DNA of 64,000 bases from Lachnospiraceae bacterium UBA1759 (GTDB lineage: Bacteria > Bacillota > Clostridia > Lachnospirales > Lachnospiraceae), in the NCBI GenBank assembly GCA_002315555.1, contig DCHF01000003.1, forward strand, positions 3,720-67,719, given 5' to 3'. The notes beneath the pieces were generated by a model that worked only from the letters and a program-made list of their open reading frames with translations, was not told the DNA's origin and did not search any database. This document shows, one piece after another, positions 1 through 8,856 of this stretch. A program made the position numbers and the translations under genes. Positions within the stretch are counted from its first letter, which is position 1, and every line of letters begins with the position of its first letter.

Positions 1-58
1 CGTTGTTATCGGCGAGATTTGTTGCCTGCGTCACCGCCGCAAAGAATTCTTTATCCAT
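1..58 (-). CDS. 5' end of an unidentified gene, cut by the window edge
   Basis: Only the first 19 codons are visible, beginning MDKEFFAAVT. The ATG shares one base with the TGA of the upstream EutH-type permease gene (TGATG), so the two are translationally coupled and sit in one operon with the GH51 gene. The fragment is too short to assign a family. Confidence 0.6.
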   Translation of the reverse strand, partial: MDKEFFAAVTQATNLADNN

Positions 59-1317
59 CATTTCTTAACCTCCGTCAATTCCTGTTGCAATTGTTTTTGT
101 ACGTTCTTTTCAATCTTCGGCAAAAGTTTATCGCTGAAAATATTGGAAAGGATCAACGCCGAAAGTCCCGCCGTCAGTTTTGTGACGATCAGCGGAAAGA
201 TCATTTCCGTGTCCACACCCGCAACAAATCCGAGATGATCGCCGAGAATAAATGACGCGGAAATCGCAAATGTCAACGAAAGAAGTTTCCCCTTTGGGTT
301 CATTTCGTCAATAAGGTCAAGTTGAGGGAATATGCTCGCCAATCCCGCGACCATACCTGCGCCACTTGCCTCATCCAAACCGAATTTTCCGGCAAATTTT
401 GCGATCGATTTGCCGTATTTTTTCGTGATCCAAAGCATCATCGGTAAAGCGCCCGACAGAACAAGCGCAATGTTTCCGATGGCGAGGAGGGCATTCGTCA
501 GCGGAGAATTTCCGTCGGCTCCGGGTTCGACCATAACCGAAAACAACGGCAGGCGCAACCCCGTAACGGACTGAACGGTCGACAGAAGAATTCCGACCAC
601 CAAAAGCATCTGCATAAATCGTCCGAACACGACAAAACCATTCATAACCTCGTTCGGCTTCCAAAGGAGTCCGACTACGATCAATGCCGCAATGATCAGC
701 ATCGGAATGAGGTTGATCAGCATTTCGGCAAATCCGATGTGATACGGCGTCAAATTCATCACAAGACCGCCCGCAATACATCCAATCGGCATTGTGACCA
801 CGGCGATCAGCACCGCCGCCGAAAAATAGGGGTAATCGCGTTTATGTATGATGCTGAGTGTGACGGGGATTAAGCCTGTGATCAAGTTGCCGAACACGCT
901 TCCCACGACTACGCCCGAAAAACGCCCCATCACGGCGTCATCGCCCGCAAGTTCCATCGCAAGCGTATATCCGCCGCCGTCGAGGGGAAATATTGTACCC
1001 GCGAACATAGCAGGGGACGCACCGAAAAATTCATAGATCGGCGTGATCAGCGGTTGAAGTGCCATTTTTAACACCGGCGTCAACGTGATAATGCCGACCA
1101 TTGCAAGTGCAAGTGTGCCGAGATAACCAAAGGCTTCGTCGAATTTCGCACCGTAACCATGTTTGTTACCGCGCATCTTGTCGATCGCCGCAATGACGGT
1201 AAAGATCATCATCAAAAGCATAATTGCCGTATTGATCGAGAAATTTTCGATGATCCCCTTGACCGAGTCGGTGAAAACATCTATATTTTTAATTTGTGTA
1301 ATAAGTTCCGAAAACAC
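58..1317 (-). CDS. EutH-family (ethanolamine-type) permease
   Basis: A 419-residue polytopic inner-membrane protein with about ten or eleven hydrophobic segments, close to the usual EutH length of roughly 400. It shows the Gly/Pro-rich segment FPLDGGGYTLA near residue 110 and a long conserved-looking C-terminal half (LGDHLGFVAGVD). EutH proteins import ethanolamine, but no eut catabolic or microcompartment gene is visible. The gene begins with GTG, preceded by GAGGA seven bases upstream. It lies 20 bases after the GH51 gene and overlaps the next gene by one base, so the real substrate may relate to sugar use rather than ethanolamine. Family call is good; substrate is not known. Confidence 0.75.
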   Translation of the reverse strand: MFSELITQIKNIDVFTDSVKGIIENFSINTAIMLLMMIFTVIAAIDKMRGNKHGYGAKFDEAFGYLGTLALAMVGIITLTPVLKMALQPLITPIYEFFGASPAMFAGTIFPLDGGGYTLAMELAGDDAVMGRFSGVVVGSVFGNLITGLIPVTLSIIHKRDYPYFSAAVLIAVVTMPIGCIAGGLVMNLTPYHIGFAEMLINLIPMLIIAALIVVGLLWKPNEVMNGFVVFGRFMQMLLVVGILLSTVQSVTGLRLPLFSVMVEPGADGNSPLTNALLAIGNIALVLSGALPMMLWITKKYGKSIAKFAGKFGLDEASGAGMVAGLASIFPQLDLIDEMNPKGKLLSLTFAISASFILGDHLGFVAGVDTEMIFPLIVTKLTAGLSALILSNIFSDKLLPKIEKNVQKQLQQELTEVKK

Positions 1318-1337
1318 TGAACAATCCTCGCTTCTGT

Positions 1338-2786
1338 TTATTCAAAGGAAACTGCGGCTATTCCGCCCTTCGGCAGAACGATCGGCTTTGTCGGATCGAC
1401 ACTCATCGTGACCGGCTTTACGGCTTCGGACGCGTCAAAGGTGTTGTGCGCACGAAGATCGTCGGCGGAAAGAAGCGTCATCGTCGCCTTGTTACCGATT
1501 TCGGCTCCAAACGGGCAAATTCGGATCTCAACCGATTCGTCAAACGAGAAATTTCCGAGCGTGACGAGGGTTTTGCCGTTTTTCACCGACGCGGATACGG
1601 AAACACGGTGCGTGATGTCATCGTTATCGGTGACGATGCTTTCGATCGCATCCGCACCCTGATGTTCCTTGAACATATCAAAGACATGGTAAGTCGGCGT
1701 GACGATCATTTGATCGCCGCCTGCAAGGAACAGACAATGCAGGTTGTTGACGAGTTGTGCGACATTTGCCATGCGCACCTTGTCGCAGTGATTGTTGAAA
1801 ATATTGAGCGTCAACGCCGAGATCATTGCATCGTTGATCGTACTCTGTTGCTCAAACAGATTATAGCCCTTGCTCGGTCCGGTTCCGTCCGGGTGCCAAA
1901 TGCCCCATTCATCGACGATAAGTTTGACATTATCAAGACCATAGCCCGAAAGGATATTCCAGTTGCGGTTGATAATCGTTTCCATCTGTGAAGCGGATTT
2001 TAACGACTCATCCCATGCCGCCTTGTCGAATTCAAGCGGTCCGCATCGTTTGGTACCGCAATAATAATGCATCGCAAAGCCGTTGAATTTTGCGTCCGCA
2101 TTCACAAGTTTCGGCGCAAGTTTTTGCGTCCAACTGAACTCCGGGCCGTTCGTTCCGCAGGCATACAGTTCGGCATTCGGTGCGACATTTCGCATGATCA
2201 CGCCGTAACGACGACATTCATCGCCGTAGAATTCGGGCATCATGTTTCCACCGCCGCCCCAGTTTTCATTTCCGACACCCCAGAACGGAATGTCAAAGGT
2301 GTCAGGATGTCCGTTTTTTTCGCGTTCAAGCGCCAGCGTTGTAGAGCCACGTGGCGAGAGGCAATAATCCATCCAATTGCGAATGTCCATCGGCGTCATA
2401 GAGGTCAAATTTGCCGCAAAATACGGCTTTGCGCCGATCAGTTCACAAAGATCGAGAAATTCGTGCGTGCCGACATCGTTGGTTTCCATGCGATGATCAA
2501 ATCCCGTCCACCAATTGATGCGGGTGGGGCGATTTTTGCCGATCCCGTCACGCCAGTGATAGGTTTCGGCATAGCATCCGCCCGGCCAGCGCAGAACGGC
2601 CGGTTTGATCACACGAAGTTTTTCGATCAGATCCTTGCGGAAACCGCGAATGTTTGGGATTTCGGAATTCTTTCCCACCCAAAGTCCGTCGTAAAACACG
2701 CCGCCGATATGTTCGGAAAAATGACCGTAAATCTCCGGGGAAATGTTGCCGATCTTTTTGGGATAAACCAAATAAATATCTTTCAT
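1338..2786 (-). CDS. GH51 alpha-L-arabinofuranosidase
   Basis: Predicted 482-residue cytoplasmic retaining glycosidase that removes terminal alpha-L-arabinofuranosyl groups from arabinan or arabinoxylan oligosaccharides. The family hallmarks are present: N-terminal IYGHFSEHIGG, RWPGG near residue 67, acid/base Glu174 in GNENWG and nucleophile Glu293 in VDEWG. Length matches the usual 480-510. No signal peptide is seen. I chose the ATG at 2786 because GGGAGG sits just upstream; an open frame extends further but lacks a start signal and homology. It is the first gene of an operon with the EutH-type permease. Confidence 0.92.
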   Translation of the reverse strand: MKDIYLVYPKKIGNISPEIYGHFSEHIGGVFYDGLWVGKNSEIPNIRGFRKDLIEKLRVIKPAVLRWPGGCYAETYHWRDGIGKNRPTRINWWTGFDHRMETNDVGTHEFLDLCELIGAKPYFAANLTSMTPMDIRNWMDYCLSPRGSTTLALEREKNGHPDTFDIPFWGVGNENWGGGGNMMPEFYGDECRRYGVIMRNVAPNAELYACGTNGPEFSWTQKLAPKLVNADAKFNGFAMHYYCGTKRCGPLEFDKAAWDESLKSASQMETIINRNWNILSGYGLDNVKLIVDEWGIWHPDGTGPSKGYNLFEQQSTINDAMISALTLNIFNNHCDKVRMANVAQLVNNLHCLFLAGGDQMIVTPTYHVFDMFKEHQGADAIESIVTDNDDITHRVSVSASVKNGKTLVTLGNFSFDESVEIRICPFGAEIGNKATMTLLSADDLRAHNTFDASEAVKPVTMSVDPTKPIVLPKGGIAAVSFE

Positions 2787-2836
2787 GAATACCTCCCGCA
2801 AAACGACGAAAAATAGGATTGGTTCAAGTATATCAT

Positions 2837-2859
2837 ACTGTTTTGCAGAATGGAACAGT
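2837..2859. promoter_or_regulatory. Inverted repeat in the GH51 promoter region
   Basis: ACTGTT and AACAGT half-sites are separated by 11 bases, with a TATACT/TATGAT -10-like sequence on the minus strand at about 2830-2836. The placement suits an operator for a sugar-responsive repressor of the GH51-permease operon. The -35 match is poor, so the promoter itself is weakly supported. Confidence 0.35.
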
Positions 2860-2876
2860 TTTTTTGAAACTATGTG

Positions 2877-2911
2877 AAAACAGCGATTCCGTTGTCCGAA
2901 ACCGCTGTTTT
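2877..2911 (-). terminator. Hairpin after the M23 peptidase gene
   Basis: Nine-base arms AAAACAGCG / CGCTGTTTT flank a 17-base interior. It sits two bases beyond the M23 stop codon. The U run is inside the stem rather than after it, so it is a weak terminator candidate, readable in both directions. Confidence 0.45.
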
Positions 2912-2913
2912 GC

Positions 2914-3621
2914 CTATTTTCCGATGATTTCCGAAGGATCAACATATCTGTCGTCACATAAAACAGCGAGATGCAGATGTGCCTGCTCATTTGTTTCAGC
3001 CGTGGCGGTATCGCCGATGCAACCGATGACCGCACCGCAGGCGACCGCTTGTCCCGGTTCGACCGTCACCGCATCGGAGAGATTGGAGTACCTTGCAGTA
3101 TATTCGCCGTGGACGATTTCAACGGTTTTGCCGAGAAGTGCGTCATCATACACACGCGTCACTTCACCGTCCGTGATCGCCTTGACCTGTGTGCCGAGAT
3201 CGGCGGCATAGTCCGTGCCGGAATGAACACGCCAGTCGTCCATCGTTCGGTTGAAGACGAGTTCATCCCCGGAGAAATCAAAGATCACCTCGCCTGAGAC
3301 CGGAGCGACATACAATTCCTCCGTCACTGTGACCGGCTCGATATCCTGCGGCTCATCCTCCGACACATCCTGCGACTCCGTTTCGCTGAATACGGGTGCA
3401 TCCTCAATATTGCCCGTCGCTTTCGGTTCTTTGGTCTGCGTGGATTCGACAAAATCCTGATATTCGTAATCGAATACTGCCTCGTCGTTTTCGGACTCGG
3501 CAGGTTGTTTTTGGAAAAACAACACATATCCCGCCGTTCCGACCGCCGCCACACACAGAAACAACACGATATAGAAACCGTTTCTTGCAAGGAACGAAAC
3601 AAAAGAATTCCCTTTTTTCAT
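2914..3621 (-). CDS. Membrane-anchored M23 (LytM) peptidase, SpoIIQ-like
   Basis: 235 residues: a short basic N-terminus, one membrane segment at about 16-35, an acidic low-complexity linker at about 41-100, then a LytM domain. All four zinc ligands of the M23 family are intact: His133 and Asp137 in HSGTD, and His215 and His217 in HLHL, so the protein could be an active endopeptidase. The architecture matches clostridial SpoIIQ, the forespore membrane half of the engulfment channel, but generic envelope M23 peptidases look the same. No spoIIIA genes or sigma-F promoter are visible nearby. AAGGG lies about ten bases before the ATG. Confidence 0.75.
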   Translation of the reverse strand: MKKGNSFVSFLARNGFYIVLFLCVAAVGTAGYVLFFQKQPAESENDEAVFDYEYQDFVESTQTKEPKATGNIEDAPVFSETESQDVSEDEPQDIEPVTVTEELYVAPVSGEVIFDFSGDELVFNRTMDDWRVHSGTDYAADLGTQVKAITDGEVTRVYDDALLGKTVEIVHGEYTARYSNLSDAVTVEPGQAVACGAVIGCIGDTATAETNEQAHLHLAVLCDDRYVDPSEIIGK

Positions 3622-3692
3622 GTCAATCAGCCCTTTCCGACGCCACTTGCGTCGAGGGTAGTATTGACCGCAAACTCCCGATTTATGCAGTA

Positions 3693-3720
3693 TTGACTTC
3701 GGGAATGATTCGTGTATAAT
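3693..3720 (+). promoter_or_regulatory. Sigma-A type promoter of the GH28-like gene
   Basis: TTGACT at 3693-3698 and a perfect TATAAT at 3715-3720 with a 16-base spacer. GGAGG at 3740 and the ATG at 3751 follow. A second copy of AGTATTGAC lies about 30 bases upstream and could be part of an operator. Confidence 0.75.
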
Positions 3721-3750
3721 AGACTTAAATTCTGATGTCGGAGGATAATT

Positions 3751-5070
3751 ATGTTATTTCTCAACCCGAACGATCCTGCTTTTTCCGCGGAAACCGATTC
3801 GAAATCCATTCAAAACGCCATTGACGCCGCCGCAAACGGTCCGATCCGTACCGTTTCGATCCCGCACCACTGCGATCGCACCGGTGCAGATGAATGGGTA
3901 ATTGAAAAAACACTCCTTTTGCCCGACAATGTCACCGTCATTCTCGATGACTGTCATTTGCGCCTTGCTGACGGCGTTTATGAAAATATCTTCCGCAATA
4001 AAAATATGTATTCGCCTCTCGCGCTGACCGAAGAAGGCGAGCAACGCAACATTCATATCATCGGACGCGGAAATGCCATTCTCGACGGTGGCACGGATAA
4101 CGGCGTGCGCGAACAGAATTGGCGCAAGTTGAATCTTCCGCATCCGCGCACGGGAAACCTCATCCTTTTGAACAACGTGTGCGATTATTCGCTTGAAAAC
4201 TTCGAGTGCATCAATATGCGCTACTGGGCGATCAATCAAATCGCCTGCCGCCGTGGGCGCGTATGCAAGATCCGCTTCTTCAATGGCGTGCGTCATCCGA
4301 ATCAGGACGGCATCAACTTCCGCATCGGTTGCTACGAAATGCAGGTCGAGGATATTTCCGGTCGCACCGGCGACGATGTTGTCGCTCTTTCCGCATTCCC
4401 GTTCGGCGGCGACCATGATTTTTTGCCGGAAGGACGCCTACCCGACATTCACGACATCATCATCCGCAATGTTCAGGCGCATACGCACGAAAGCGTCGTC
4501 GCACTTCGCAATACCGACGGTGCGAAAATGTATAACATCAACGTCGAAAACATCACCGATGTCGGTGGCGACCTCGGCGCATGGGGCATCATCCGTCTCG
4601 GCGAAAATAACTATTACCACGATCACCCGGCACGCCCAGGCGACACCTATGGCATCACCATCCGCAACATCCGTTCACAGTGCCGCGGGACGGTATTTCT
4701 CAGTGCCGCGCTCCGTGACTCCGTGATCTCCGACGTCTATGCGGGCGGTACATCGCTATATGCAATCTCCTCTTTTGCGCCGGAAACGATCTTTTGGGAA
4801 AACAATTGTAAGATCAGTGGCGGTGTTTCCCTTGAAAATGTCGTCATAAGCAACATTCACTACTACGGCACCTCGGAATACGACGATTCCGCGACGGAAA
4901 ACTACGATATGATCGCATTCCCCGGGGAGCATTTCCCGGGTTGTGCGCTCGACTTCCGTTGCATGAGAGATACCGACTTCACAAAAAATGTCGTCGCACG
5001 CGATATTTTCACCCGTGAAGGGACACAAAAACTTCTCATCAAAGACGGTTTTTCCATTGATATGCAATAA
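3751..5070 (+). CDS. GH28-like right-handed beta-helix glycosidase (polygalacturonase family)
   Basis: 439 residues without signal peptide, so probably cytoplasmic and acting on imported pectic oligosaccharides. Repeated beta-helix rungs (for example the NIHIIGRG and IHDIIIRNV segments) and two GH28-type acidic motifs are seen: NQDG at 184-187 and GDD at 207-209, which hold the catalytic aspartates in this family. Substrate could be galacturonan, rhamnogalacturonan or a xylogalacturonan-like chain; exo or endo action cannot be told. It is a single-gene unit with its own promoter and terminator. Confidence 0.8.
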   Translation: MLFLNPNDPAFSAETDSKSIQNAIDAAANGPIRTVSIPHHCDRTGADEWVIEKTLLLPDNVTVILDDCHLRLADGVYENIFRNKNMYSPLALTEEGEQRNIHIIGRGNAILDGGTDNGVREQNWRKLNLPHPRTGNLILLNNVCDYSLENFECINMRYWAINQIACRRGRVCKIRFFNGVRHPNQDGINFRIGCYEMQVEDISGRTGDDVVALSAFPFGGDHDFLPEGRLPDIHDIIIRNVQAHTHESVVALRNTDGAKMYNINVENITDVGGDLGAWGIIRLGENNYYHDHPARPGDTYGITIRNIRSQCRGTVFLSAALRDSVISDVYAGGTSLYAISSFAPETIFWENNCKISGGVSLENVVISNIHYYGTSEYDDSATENYDMIAFPGEHFPGCALDFRCMRDTDFTKNVVARDIFTREGTQKLLIKDGFSIDMQ

Positions 5071-5080
5071 AATAACCCGT

Positions 5081-5118
5081 AAAAAAGTTCGGTGGGGATA
5101 CCCTCACCGAACTTTTTT
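5081..5118. terminator. Bidirectional intrinsic terminator
   Basis: A 14-base arm pair (AAAAAAGTTCGGTG with its complement) extended by GGG/CCC, with A run on one side and T run on the other. It lies between the convergent GH28-like gene and potD and can serve both. Confidence 0.9.
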
Positions 5119-5119
5119 A

Positions 5120-6172
5120 TCAATTGAACATTTGCTTGAATTCTGTCCACATTTCATCGTAGACCGTGGTCTTTTCGCCGACATCCATCATAAATTCCGC
5201 GTTTCCGAGAACTTCGGATGGAATGTAAAGCGCCTGATTTTCGGTGGAGTCGGAGGAAAGATATTCATAGGACGCGGCATTGGTGCAGATATATTCGACT
5301 TCTTCTGAAATATGTGCGCCGCGTTCTGCGTCAAGGACGAAATTCAAAAATGCGTATGCGTTGTCCTTATGCGGGGCATTCGCCGCCATAAAGAAACTGT
5401 CGATGCCGAATCCCATTCCTTCTTCGGGGTAGACGACCTTGAAGTTTTCATTGGCGGCAAGGGCTTCGACGACATTCGGGGTGAACATATATGCGGCAGC
5501 GACTTCGCCGGAGATCAACAGATTTTGGGGCGTGTCATTGTCAAATGCACGAATGTTTTTCGACAGTGCCATCAGCCTTTCGCGGGTATTTTTAAGTTTT
5601 GCGTCATCGGTTTCGTTCAAACTGTAACCGAGCGAAAGATTGACCATTCCGATGGTATTGCGCGAGTCGTCGAGAACGCAGACGGAGTCTTCGAGCGACT
5701 CATCCCATAGGTCGCTGATCCCCTTGATCTCAAAATCAACCATATCGGGATTATAAACGATCAGTGGTGTACCCGCCACATAAGGGACGGTATAAAGGTT
5801 GTCGGGATCGTAATACTGACTTTGGAAATCAGGGCTGATGTTGGAATAATTCGGGATCTTCGACTTGTCGATCTCACCGACGAGTCCGCCTTCACGCACG
5901 GCGATGTCGATGATGTAATCCGACGCGACGATCAAATCGTATGTCCCACCCTTTGCCGCCTGCAATTTCGCAAGCATTTCTTCGTTCGATTCAAAGTTTG
6001 AGTAATTGACGACGATGCCCGTTTCAGCGGTGAAGTCGTCGATCACATTTTGCGGAATATATGCTTCCCATGTGAAGATGTTGAGCGTCTTGTCTTCCTT
6101 CGAACATCCCGTAAAAGTACAAAATGACACAAGGATGACCATTGCAAGGAATATGGATGCGAGTTTTTTCAT
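5120..6172 (-). CDS. potD: Spermidine/putrescine-binding lipoprotein PotD
   Basis: 350-residue substrate-binding protein of a polyamine ABC importer. A lipoprotein signal is clear: basic start, hydrophobic core and a lipobox FTGC with Cys23. The mature part begins with the family pattern LNIFTWEAYIP and has the typical IPNYSNI and YMFTPNVV segments. The chosen ATG at 6172 overlaps the potC stop as ATGA; the longer open frame upstream is out of family. It is the last gene of galM-potABCD, so the binding protein is translated by coupling to PotC. Confidence 0.92.
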   Translation of the reverse strand: MKKLASIFLAMVILVSFCTFTGCSKEDKTLNIFTWEAYIPQNVIDDFTAETGIVVNYSNFESNEEMLAKLQAAKGGTYDLIVASDYIIDIAVREGGLVGEIDKSKIPNYSNISPDFQSQYYDPDNLYTVPYVAGTPLIVYNPDMVDFEIKGISDLWDESLEDSVCVLDDSRNTIGMVNLSLGYSLNETDDAKLKNTRERLMALSKNIRAFDNDTPQNLLISGEVAAAYMFTPNVVEALAANENFKVVYPEEGMGFGIDSFFMAANAPHKDNAYAFLNFVLDAERGAHISEEVEYICTNAASYEYLSSDSTENQALYIPSEVLGNAEFMMDVGEKTTVYDEMWTEFKQMFN

Positions 6173-6966
6173 AGCGATTTTCCTTTCTTTTTTTCCTTCT
6201 TCCCAAACACATTGATGCGTGACAACGCCACCACCGCAAAGGTCACCGCAAGCATGATCGTGCAAAGTGCGTTGACTTCCGGCGTGACGCCGGTCTTTAA
6301 TTGAGAATAAATTTTCAACGGCAATGTGTTGGTGGTCGGGCCGTTGACGAAGAAACTGATGACCACATCGTCAAGCGACATTGCAAACGAGAGCAGTATA
6401 CCCGACGCAATTCCCGGTGCGATCATCGGTACGATAATATCGAAAAAAGCGCGTGCGGGACTTGCGCCGAGGTCGCGTGCGGCTTCATTGATCGAAGGAT
6501 CAATGCCGTTCAATCTTGCGCGGACGATGACATACACATAGGGAATACAAAAACTGCAATGAGCAACAACGAGGGTGAACATTCCGCTTGGAATCCCAAC
6601 AAGCGAGAAAAACATCAAAAAAGACATACCGAGAATGATTTCGGGAATCATCATCGGAATCATTGAAATGTCGACGACGACATTTTTCGCGGGCAAACGG
6701 GAATCGGGGATAAATACAGCCCCGAGCGTCCCGATCAACGCGGAGATCGGACAACACCAAATTGCAACGCGCAGGCTTGTTCGCAATGCCTGTAACATCG
6801 AGCCGTTTCCGAATAGTTTTCGGTACCAGTCAAGCGTCAGCCCGCCCCAAACAGAGTCGATTTCCGACGCATTGAACGAATAAATGACGACGACCGTCAC
6901 GGGCAAATACATAAAAATCAGAACCGCCGCCAAATAGAGCGCGGAAAGTGGATGTTTCTTTTTCAT
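6169..6966 (-). CDS. potC: Polyamine ABC importer permease PotC
   Basis: 265-residue inner-membrane permease with six predicted membrane segments and the ABC-importer EAA loop (EAARDLGASPARAF, near residue 165) that contacts PotA. Length is normal for PotC. The ATG at 6966 shares one base with the potB stop (TGATG) and has GGAGGG eight bases upstream; a TTG one codon earlier is less likely. Confidence 0.92.
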   Translation of the reverse strand: MKKKHPLSALYLAAVLIFMYLPVTVVVIYSFNASEIDSVWGGLTLDWYRKLFGNGSMLQALRTSLRVAIWCCPISALIGTLGAVFIPDSRLPAKNVVVDISMIPMMIPEIILGMSFLMFFSLVGIPSGMFTLVVAHCSFCIPYVYVIVRARLNGIDPSINEAARDLGASPARAFFDIIVPMIAPGIASGILLSFAMSLDDVVISFFVNGPTTNTLPLKIYSQLKTGVTPEVNALCTIMLAVTFAVVALSRINVFGKKEKKKGKSL

Positions 6967-7820
6967 CAAAATCCGCCCTCCAATTCACGGTTGCCCGTCG
7001 CACGACGATAAATGCCCAAAAAGACCATCATCATCGCAAGCATTACAATGGCAAGTGCCGCACCAAACGGCCAATCACGCGAAGTCAGCATCTCGTTTTT
7101 GATGAGATTTCCGACAAGCATGAGTTTCGATCCACCGAGCAGATCGGACAAAAAGAACAACCCGATCGACGGAACGAATACCAGCACGCACCCACTCATC
7201 ACACCCGGCATCGTCAACGGAAGCGTTACGGTGAAAAACGATTTGATCGGCCCCGCACCGAGGTCCCGCGATGCCTCGACCAATGTGCGATCGAGTTTTT
7301 CGGCGGATGTATAAACGGGCAGGATCATATACGGAAGCAGGGCATAGACCATGCCGACAAGTACTGCCCCATAAGTGTAGAGCATTTTGACGGGTTCATC
7401 GCTGAAACCGAGTCCGATGATGACGCCGTTGATCGGTCCGCCCGTGCGCATCAGGATCATCCACCCGTAAATGCGGACGAGAGCATTCGTCCAAAACGGA
7501 GCGATGACCAAAAGCAAGACAATGCCCCGTTTCTTTTTGGGTAATCTTGCAGTGAAATAGCCGAACGGATATCCAACGAACATCGTCAGTACCGTCGTTG
7601 CCGCGGCAAGTTTGATCGAATCCCAAAATACCTTTAAGTAGGTCGGATCGAGAATTCGTACATAGTTGGCAAGGGTAAAACGGTTACTCACGCCCCAAAC
7701 GGCTTCACGCTCGAAAAAACTGATCACCACGACATAGACAAGCGGCAGAGCGACGAAGATCAGCGTGAACAGATAGATCGGCAATGCCGCAAGCCAATTT
7801 TTACCTTTTCTTTTTTTCAT
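6966..7820 (-). CDS. potB: Polyamine ABC importer permease PotB
   Basis: 284-residue permease with six membrane segments and an EAA loop EASRDLGAGPIKSF near residue 190. It pairs with PotC to form the membrane channel of the spermidine/putrescine importer. The ATG at 7820 overlaps the potA stop as ATGA, which decides the start against a longer open frame. Confidence 0.92.
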   Translation of the reverse strand: MKKRKGKNWLAALPIYLFTLIFVALPLVYVVVISFFEREAVWGVSNRFTLANYVRILDPTYLKVFWDSIKLAAATTVLTMFVGYPFGYFTARLPKKKRGIVLLLVIAPFWTNALVRIYGWMILMRTGGPINGVIIGLGFSDEPVKMLYTYGAVLVGMVYALLPYMILPVYTSAEKLDRTLVEASRDLGAGPIKSFFTVTLPLTMPGVMSGCVLVFVPSIGLFFLSDLLGGSKLMLVGNLIKNEMLTSRDWPFGAALAIVMLAMMMVFLGIYRRATGNRELEGGF

Positions 7821-8848
7821 CGGATGAATCCGGCATTTTCCGGCCTCCAACTGACAAAAACAGAGTCGCCCGGGCAAAGTTCCACATCGTCTATTCTGCT
7901 CGATACGATCTTTATGCCGCCCTTCAATTCAATGGATGTGCGCATCACACCTCCAACATAATTTCGTTCGCAAAGTCTGCCGTTCAGGGCAAATCCTTCC
8001 TCTGCGTTCCGTCCGAAGCGGACATTTTCCGGGCGGATGAACAGTGTTTCACTCGGTTCACCCTTTGCATCCGGGATGATCTGTCCGCCGAAAACGGTCT
8101 TTCCGTTCTCGTTTTTCACGGGCAAAAAGTTCGAAAATCCGATGAATTCCGCGACAAATCGCGTTTTCGGATTGGAATATACTTCATCCGGCGTTCCGAT
8201 TTCAACAAAATGTCCGTCTTGCATTACGGCGATACGGTCGGACATGGCAAGTGCCTCGTCCTGATCGTGAGTGATATAAACAAAGGCAATGCCGGTGGAC
8301 TTTTGAATGGATTTCAGTTCCGACTGCATTTCACGGCGCAGTTTCAAATCAAGCGCGCCCAAAGGTTCGTCGAGAAGCAGGACATCCGGCGACAAAACGA
8401 GCGCGCGGGCGATCGCCACACGCTGGCGCTGACCGCCGGAAAGTTCCTCCGGTCTGCGTTTGCCGTAGCCTTCCAACTGCACAAGCGCGAGCATCTTTTC
8501 AACGCGTTCGGCGATTTCGGACTTCTTTTTGCCACGGATCTTCATCCCATACCCGACGTTTGCCTCGACATTCATATGCGGAAACAACGCGTAGTTTTGA
8601 AACACCGTATTGACATTTCGCTTGTTCGGCGGCAGTGCGGTGACATCCTCGCCATTGAGAATGACCTGCCCCTCGTCAACATCGGTCAAGCCGCCGATGA
8701 TGCGAAGCGTCGTGGTCTTTCCGCAGCCGGAAGGTCCGAGCAATGTGACAAATTCGCTTCTCTCCACACTGAGATCAATGCCACGCAATACCTCCGTTGC
8801 ACCGAAACTTTTTTTGATCTTATTCAATTGCAGGACGATATCAAACAT
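7817..8848 (-). CDS. potA: Polyamine ABC importer ATPase PotA
   Basis: 343 residues. ABC ATPase domain with Walker A GPSGCGKTT at 38-46, signature LSGGQRQR near 137 and Walker B LLLDEPLGALD near 158, then a C-terminal TOBE-like domain (LFIRPENVRFG) normal for PotA. It drives import by PotBC. It begins eight bases after the galM stop with no strong ribosome site, so translation probably depends on ribosomes finishing galM. Confidence 0.93.
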   Translation of the reverse strand: MFDIVLQLNKIKKSFGATEVLRGIDLSVERSEFVTLLGPSGCGKTTTLRIIGGLTDVDEGQVILNGEDVTALPPNKRNVNTVFQNYALFPHMNVEANVGYGMKIRGKKKSEIAERVEKMLALVQLEGYGKRRPEELSGGQRQRVAIARALVLSPDVLLLDEPLGALDLKLRREMQSELKSIQKSTGIAFVYITHDQDEALAMSDRIAVMQDGHFVEIGTPDEVYSNPKTRFVAEFIGFSNFLPVKNENGKTVFGGQIIPDAKGEPSETLFIRPENVRFGRNAEEGFALNGRLCERNYVGGVMRTSIELKGGIKIVSSRIDDVELCPGDSVFVSWRPENAGFIR

Positions 8849-8856
8849 TCAGGCGC

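Noticed and set aside
3655..3700. Repeated AGTATTGAC near the GH28-like promoter
   Set aside because: Only two copies, one of which is the -35 itself; too little to call an operator.
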